This document shows, piece after piece, positions 14,719 to 19,052 of a stretch of 19,052 bases of DNA. The stretch spans positions 1-19,052 of the forward strand of contig DATGSF010000008.1 of assembly GCA_035302865.1 (NCBI GenBank), written 5' to 3'. Source of the DNA: DATGSF01 sp035302865 (lineage in GTDB: Bacteria; Bacteroidota; Bacteroidia; Chitinophagales; Chitinophagaceae). The notes beneath the pieces are model-generated. The model worked only from the letters and a program-made list of their open reading frames with translations, was not told the origin of the DNA and ran no database searches. A program made the translations under genes and the position numbers. Positions within the stretch are counted from its first letter, which is position 1; every line of letters begins with the position of its first letter.

Positions 14719-16091
14719 AGTTTTTCAATTTTTTGGGGTTCAACATGAATTTTTCCATCATGAAACTCTAATATAAAATTTTCTTCCTTTAAATCCTTGC
14801 TTTTAGATATAATTTTTTCTTCTTGTCTAATTATTCCATAGCCTCTCTTTAATACGTTTTGAGGGTCCATTAATCGAATACTTTGAATGCTGTAATCTAG
14901 CTTATTTTTTATTTGCTGTGTATGGGATTTTAATCGCTGTTTAATTGTATCAAATTGCTGTGTTTTTTCAGCATTCCTTTTCTTAATTACAGCCACACAT
15001 TCTTTTGAAAACTTAGTTTTAATATCTATTAGAGCCCCTGAATTATTCTCCAAATAACTCTTGCTGTATTTACCTAATTTTTCGAAAGCACCTTGCAATT
15101 GATGTTTCGAATTAATTAAATTTCTTTGAGCTATTAATTGTAATGCCTTTTGTCTGTGAAATGTTGCACTTTCATAGTTTCTTAAAGTTAAATCAGATAT
15201 CTTAATTATATTCTGACTGGTTTTAATTAATTTATTTTCGGTTTCTCTAAAACGGTCAATTAAAAACTGTGCAATTTGTGTCGGTGTAATTGCATGAAAA
15301 TGAGCCACCATGTCTACAACACTTAAATTAACAGCATGGCCAATTCCCGTTAAAACCGGAAGTGGAAAAGTGGCTATATCTCGAGATAAATCTACATGAT
15401 TAAAAGCACTTAACCCTATTTCATCACCTCCACCTCTTGTTATAACAACTATATCAAAATAGCTTAAATGCTTTTTTATTCGTTCTAATTGATAACGAAT
15501 GGATAAAACTGCACGCTCTCCTTGTAAAATAGCGGGAAATAATTTATAGTAAAATTTATATTTAGTAGCAGATTGGGAAAGGGTTCTTTTAAAATCTGAA
15601 AAACCTTTACTGGTTTCTACTGATATTATTGCAACTTTTTGTGGTAAAGTAGGAAAAGCTAATTTTTGATTGAGATAAAAAACACCTTCTTTTTGTAAAC
15701 TTTGTATTGCTGCTTGTTTTTCTCTTTCTAAACTGCCTAAATTGAATTGAACATCTATATCTTCTATCATTAAACTTAAACCATGTACGCCATTAAATTC
15801 AATTCTAGCCAAAAATAAAATCTCAATATTGTCTTTTAAACCTTCTCCTAAATGTTTTATAAAATTTTCTTGAATTCTATCAAAATTCCCTTTCCAAATA
15901 ATACTTCGAATCTTGGCGATAACCCTCCCTTCTTTCTTTTCTAATAAATCAGGATAGGCATGGCCAGAATGTGGATACCAATTCAATTTGTTTAACTCTG
16001 CACGCACCCAGAAAGGACTCGTGTAACGCTGACGAATGGTATTGGTAATACTCGAAGTAACTTGAGAAAGTGTAAATATTTGTTTCTTCAT
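14715..16091 (-). CDS. xseA: Exodeoxyribonuclease VII large subunit
   Basis: This 458-residue catalytic subunit has the order seen in the family: N-terminal OB-fold (about 1-115, with NWYPHSGHAYPDLLEKK at 37-53), central catalytic domain (about 135-275) with VAIISVETSKGFSDF and RGGGDEIGLSAFN (219-231), then a long coiled-coil region (about 280-425) that binds XseB, and a short C-terminal tail (LKRGYGII). D166, the RGGG motif and the H of GHAVN correspond to the catalytic or metal-site residues of E. coli XseA by alignment by eye. The usual GHE(T)D motif reads GHAVN here (251-255), so the acidic residue is replaced by N255. Length is normal (about 400-460). Downstream xseB overlaps by 4 bases. 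ATG 16091 is the only sensible start. Confidence 0.95.
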   Translation of the reverse strand: MKKQIFTLSQVTSSITNTIRQRYTSPFWVRAELNKLNWYPHSGHAYPDLLEKKEGRVIAKIRSIIWKGNFDRIQENFIKHLGEGLKDNIEILFLARIEFNGVHGLSLMIEDIDVQFNLGSLEREKQAAIQSLQKEGVFYLNQKLAFPTLPQKVAIISVETSKGFSDFKRTLSQSATKYKFYYKLFPAILQGERAVLSIRYQLERIKKHLSYFDIVVITRGGGDEIGLSAFNHVDLSRDIATFPLPVLTGIGHAVNLSVVDMVAHFHAITPTQIAQFLIDRFRETENKLIKTSQNIIKISDLTLRNYESATFHRQKALQLIAQRNLINSKHQLQGAFEKLGKYSKSYLENNSGALIDIKTKFSKECVAVIKKRNAEKTQQFDTIKQRLKSHTQQIKNKLDYSIQSIRLMDPQNVLKRGYGIIRQEEKIISKSKDLKEENFILEFHDGKIHVEPQKIEKL

Positions 16092-16166
16092 TTTTTATAC
16101 AGAAATTCCATGTACTAAAGATACATTACTTTTTTATATAAAAGAATTTTGCGTTATAAAATATAA

Positions 16167-17462
16167 TTACTTAAATAATTCACTTTGATTCTTATGCTGG
16201 TAAATAATATTTAACCGTACATTCTCATAATATAAAAATTTATCCTCCTCTTCATCATATTGCGCCTGGAAGTTAAAACGACTAAAATTCCAAATTGTAT
16301 GTCCGTTAGTAAGTTCATTTCCAAACAGATTTCCATGCTTGTGTAATGCATTTCCTAAGCTGAAAATTAATTCAAAACCTTTATAAACCATATTGTTTGC
16401 ATTGTCTCCATGACGATTTTCATATGACGCATTAATCCATTCACTTAATGCTCCTAATTGATCATAATAAAACACTTCCGTGCTAAAGAAATTAAAAGAA
16501 TTAGGCCAATCCTTATTACGAATGAAATTTACCCAATTGGGCATGGTCATAATAGCAAACTCATAAGTTTCCTCTTCAGAAAATTCTGCTAAAAAGTCTA
16601 GAATTTCTTTAATATACTTAGGATTCATTGTGTTAAAATACAAAACATTCGTTCTGTTTGGTAGTAAAATTTCTTTTAAACTGTTTTTAGTGTTTTCATG
16701 CAACCAATCAAAACTTGAAATAGCATTATTTCCAAAAAATGTATTGAATTTATTAAAATTTTCTTCATTTAAATGGGTGCTGTTTTCATAAATGAAAAAT
16801 TTTGGATCATTTTCAAACCTGCTTTGTCCGAATAATAATAATTCTTCTATATGGGTGTGTAGTTTGGAATTGAATATATAGAAATAAGGATTCTCCGTAA
16901 TCCCTGGGTCTTTGGGGCTCAAAGTGGAAAAATGCATGATTTCTTTTTGACCAATCCATTTGCATACTTTTTCTAAATCATCAGATAATAAATGAGAAAT
17001 AATCAAATCGGAGGATTCTAAATCTTTTTTTATATCGTTTTTTTCTTTGCTTTTAATATCATGTATGCGTAATATGATTGCTTTTTGATCCTGATTTAAA
17101 GTATCTATAGCCAATTGCATTCCTTCTATTAGTTGAATTAAGTTTTTTTCATTTCTTGTAAGTTTTCTAAAGCTATTAATGTTTCTGTTTTCTAAATCAT
17201 CTAAGTCTAATGCTATTAAAACATCAATAAAATACTGATCCTTTTTTATGGATTTTCGAGTTTCTGGAATATTTATTGTCTTGCTTTTTTTATTTAGATT
17301 TTCTTGCAATGATATACTATCAATAATAGAAGGAATTTCATCTTCCTTAATTTCTTTAATATGTTTCTCTGCTTCTTGCACATTCTTTTTAAAAAGTTGC
17401 GCATGGCTATTAGAAAGAAATAAAAGGACAAAATTAATGATATAAAATAAATGTAGCCTCAT
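16167..17462 (-). CDS. Exported protein with a periplasmic-binding-like fold, function unknown
   Basis: A 431-residue protein with a signal peptide (MRLHLFYIINFVLLFLSNSHA, cleavage probably after A21) and a polar 55-residue linker. From about residue 78 it looks like the type I periplasmic-binding-like domain that Bacteroidota often attach to LysM modules: the opening strand FIDVLIALDLDDLENRN, the NLIQLIEGMQLAIDTL helix, the SDLIISHLLSDDLEK segment, the MHFSTLSPKDPGITENPYFY block and the closing MPNWVNFIR, YYDQLG and MVYKGFELIFSLG regions. This is pattern recognition, not a database hit. No LysM repeat is seen, so it would be a stand-alone version. No ligand can be proposed. It is 75 bases upstream of xseA; a -7-like element sits upstream. 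Confidence 0.65.
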   Translation of the reverse strand: MRLHLFYIINFVLLFLSNSHAQLFKKNVQEAEKHIKEIKEDEIPSIIDSISLQENLNKKSKTINIPETRKSIKKDQYFIDVLIALDLDDLENRNINSFRKLTRNEKNLIQLIEGMQLAIDTLNQDQKAIILRIHDIKSKEKNDIKKDLESSDLIISHLLSDDLEKVCKWIGQKEIMHFSTLSPKDPGITENPYFYIFNSKLHTHIEELLLFGQSRFENDPKFFIYENSTHLNEENFNKFNTFFGNNAISSFDWLHENTKNSLKEILLPNRTNVLYFNTMNPKYIKEILDFLAEFSEEETYEFAIMTMPNWVNFIRNKDWPNSFNFFSTEVFYYDQLGALSEWINASYENRHGDNANNMVYKGFELIFSLGNALHKHGNLFGNELTNGHTIWNFSRFNFQAQYDEEEDKFLYYENVRLNIIYQHKNQSELFK

Positions 17463-17493
17463 GAGTATTAAATATGAATTTGTTGCATAATTG

Positions 17494-17501
17494 CAAAATT
17501 A
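17494..17501 (-). promoter_or_regulatory. Candidate -7 element of the periplasmic-binding-like gene
   Basis: TAATTTTG on the minus strand matches TAnnTTTG exactly and would place transcription start about 25 bases before the ATG at 17462. No clear TTTG is seen at the -33 distance. Confidence 0.35.
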
Positions 17502-17638
17502 CTAAATTGTTGTAAGTATTTACTTTCTTCTTTATTGTTTAGTTCTTAATACTTTTAAAAAATTATTCTTCAAAACTTAGACAGATTTTTGAGAATGCAA
17601 GAGCAGTTTTAAAAAAAAGGAAATTCAGAAAATAAAAT

Positions 17639-17678
17639 AAGTACCATTATATTTCTTAGGATAAAAATAATGGTACTT
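17639..17678 (-). terminator. Terminator after tpiA
   Basis: A perfect 12-bp stem (17639-17650 with 17667-17678) with a 16-base loop lies 58 bases after the tpiA stop. On the minus strand the stem is followed by ATTTTATTTTC, a moderate U tract. A smaller 7-bp inverted repeat (17696-17702 with 17707-17713) lies between it and the stop codon. Confidence 0.65.
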
Positions 17679-17736
17679 TAATATTTATAAGAGAAATTAC
17701 TAAGATTAGTAATCCTAAATATTAATTGTTTTAATC

Positions 17737-18501
17737 TTAAAAACTTTTAATAATAGCTTGGAAATCATCAGATTTTAATGAAGCTCCTCCAATTAAACCG
17801 CCATCGATATCTTCTTGAGAAAACAATTCTTTTGCATTATTAGGATTGCAGGAACCACCATACAGAATACTTAAAGAATTCGCTGTGGAAGTATCGTATT
17901 TTTCTGCAAAAAGAGTGCGGATAAATGCATGCATGTTTTGAGCTTGCATACTAGAAGCAGTTTTTCCTGTTCCTATAGCCCAGATAGGTTCATAAGCTAT
18001 AATAATATTTTTTAATTCCTCTTTATTTAGTTGAAGAATAGTTTCTTCTAATTGTTTTTGAATATATGCATTTTGTTTATCCGCTTCTCTTTCTTCTAAA
18101 GGTTCTCCTATACAAAAGATTACTTTTAGTTGATTTTTTAAAGCTTGTTCTATTTTTTTATTTAATACTTTCGCATCTTCTTGATGATACATTCTTCTTT
18201 CGGAATGTCCAATAATAACGTATTGTGCTCCACATGATTGTATCATTTCAGCACTAATATTTCCCGTGAATGCACCCGAGCTTTCCGTATGACAATCTTG
18301 TGCACCAATCGCAATATGTTTATAATCTTTGCTTAAATCTGCTGCTTCTTTTAAATGAATAAATGGGACATTTAAGATAATTTCATATTCTTCTGTTTCT
18401 AAAGTATTATTAGCAATAATTTCTTTTATTAGAGCAATTCCTTCTGAATAGTTCTTATTCATCTTCCAGTTGCCTGCAATAAAGTTTTTAGGTAAATGCA
18501 T
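17737..18501 (-). CDS. tpiA: Triose-phosphate isomerase
   Basis: This 254-residue TIM-barrel enzyme interconverts dihydroxyacetone phosphate and glyceraldehyde 3-phosphate in glycolysis and gluconeogenesis. Catalytic residues are all present: N11 and K13 (AGNWKMNK), H99 (IIGHSERR) and E171 (AYEPIWAIGTGKTAS, starting the mobile loop 6). The phosphate-binding ends ILYGGSCNP and GGLIGGASL complete the barrel. Length matches the family (about 250). It follows the GlmU-like gene by 12 bases and ends in a terminator, so the two form an operon; the pairing is not an obvious functional link. Confidence 0.97.
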   Translation of the reverse strand: MHLPKNFIAGNWKMNKNYSEGIALIKEIIANNTLETEEYEIILNVPFIHLKEAADLSKDYKHIAIGAQDCHTESSGAFTGNISAEMIQSCGAQYVIIGHSERRMYHQEDAKVLNKKIEQALKNQLKVIFCIGEPLEEREADKQNAYIQKQLEETILQLNKEELKNIIIAYEPIWAIGTGKTASSMQAQNMHAFIRTLFAEKYDTSTANSLSILYGGSCNPNNAKELFSQEDIDGGLIGGASLKSDDFQAIIKSF

Positions 18502-18513
18502 ATTTATATATAT

Positions 18514-19052
18514 TTAAATTTTTTCTTGATTAAATAGGTATTTATAAATTCGTTTTTGTTTTTCTGTTAGTCTTTGATTTCTTCTTGCCATCATTCTTTC
18601 TGCTGTAATCATGGCTTTTTCAAAATCATATTTATCTTCTGATTCCGCTCCGCCCCAATAAAAGGATGGTATTAGTTTTTTGGGAAATCCTGCACCAAAA
18701 ATATTACTGTGTATTCCAGCAACAGTTCCCGTGTTCAACATGGTGTTAATTCCCGTTTTACAATGATCAGCCATTAAAAGACCTAAAAACTGCTGTTCCG
18801 TATTTCGGTTCTCTTGACTATAAGCATTCCAGATTTTTATTTTAGAATAATTGTTTTTTAGATTGGAGGAATTGGTATCTGCACCAAAATTACACCAAGA
18901 CCCTATAACGGAATTTCCAATAAAACCTTCATGTCCTTTATTGCTATAATCAAAAAAGATAACATTAGCTATCTCTCCACCAATTTTTACATATTTTCCT
19001 AAACTGCTTGCACCATAAACCTTTGCGCCTAATTTTAATTCGGCATGCTCTA
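18514..19052 (-). CDS. GlmU-like sugar nucleotidyltransferase, C-terminal part (partial, 5' end outside the window)
   Basis: The frame is open from the right edge to the stop at 18514, giving 178 residues; an internal ATG at 18774 is not the start. The whole visible part is left-handed beta-helix of hexapeptide repeats: EHAELKLGAKVYGASSLGKY, GHEGFIGNSVIGSWCNFGADTN, then the diagnostic block LMADHCKTGINTMLNTGTVA, IHSNIFGAGFPKKLIPSF and a C-terminal helical tail. This matches the Bacteroidota GlmU-like family of putative sugar-1-phosphate nucleotidyltransferases; the nucleotidyltransferase domain itself is outside the window, so the substrate (UDP-GlcNAc or another sugar) cannot be told. It lies 12 bases upstream of tpiA. 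Confidence 0.88.
   Translation of the reverse strand, partial: EHAELKLGAKVYGASSLGKYVKIGGEIANVIFFDYSNKGHEGFIGNSVIGSWCNFGADTNSSNLKNNYSKIKIWNAYSQENRNTEQQFLGLLMADHCKTGINTMLNTGTVAGIHSNIFGAGFPKKLIPSFYWGGAESEDKYDFEKAMITAERMMARRNQRLTEKQKRIYKYLFNQEKI

Noticed and set aside
17690..17740. Nested inverted repeats after tpiA as a mobile-element end
   Set aside because: Short arms (7-8 bp), no transposase nearby and no second copy in the window; more likely part of the 3' region around the tpiA terminator.
18514..18774. Separate 86-codon small gene
   Set aside because: The frame remains open to the window edge with continuous hexapeptide-repeat homology, so it is the end of a larger gene.

Overview
The window is an AT-rich (roughly 30% GC by eye), densely coding stretch of chromosome from a member of the Bacteroidota. 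The evidence is a type IX secretion C-terminal sorting domain at the left edge, repeated TAnnTTTG -7 promoter motifs, the DUF177-rpmF-plsX cluster, a two-domain OtsA/OtsB trehalose locus, a GlmU-like protein of the type found in this phylum, and a Bacteroidota-style XseA and periplasmic-binding-like protein. I cannot resolve class or genus. No rRNA, tRNA, CRISPR array, insertion sequence or phage gene was seen; this is mostly a housekeeping region.

Left part (1-5400, + strand): the tail of a secreted T9SS cargo protein with a strong terminator, a 435-base gap, an M24B Xaa-Pro aminopeptidase with its own terminator, and an AcnA-type aconitase with a candidate promoter and a hairpin terminator. 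Middle-left (5476-9492): mnmA on the minus strand; a divergent small membrane protein with a PH-like domain on the plus strand; then the trehalose locus on the minus strand, whose stop overlaps that of the membrane protein tail to tail. The trehalose-6-phosphate synthase is broken by a single-base frameshift in an A7 run. A second homopolymer (C5) separates it from the phosphatase. Removing one base from each run gives one open frame of about 731 codons, the layout of a bifunctional OtsA-OtsB enzyme.

Middle-right (9772-13505, minus strand): yceD (DUF177), rpmF and plsX form the widespread rRNA-accumulation/ribosomal L32/phospholipid-synthesis cluster, followed by a NamZ-like (DUF1343) exported peptidoglycan glycosidase and a HAD-IIIA phosphatase 3 bases further on, ending in a clean terminator. 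Two unexplained hairpins lie between rpmF and plsX.

Right part (13588-19052, minus strand): a secreted periplasmic-binding-fold protein, then xseA-xseB (exonuclease VII) and a DUF58 protein packed with a 4-base overlap and a 3-base gap; before them tpiA and the 3' part of a GlmU-like hexapeptide-repeat nucleotidyltransferase that runs off the right edge.

I found no convincing new multi-gene system. The observation most worth checking is the doubly frameshifted trehalose locus; the rest are small variations (motif changes in XseA and the HAD protein, a cysteine-free L32, hairpins in 5' leaders, one hydrophobic micro-ORF).
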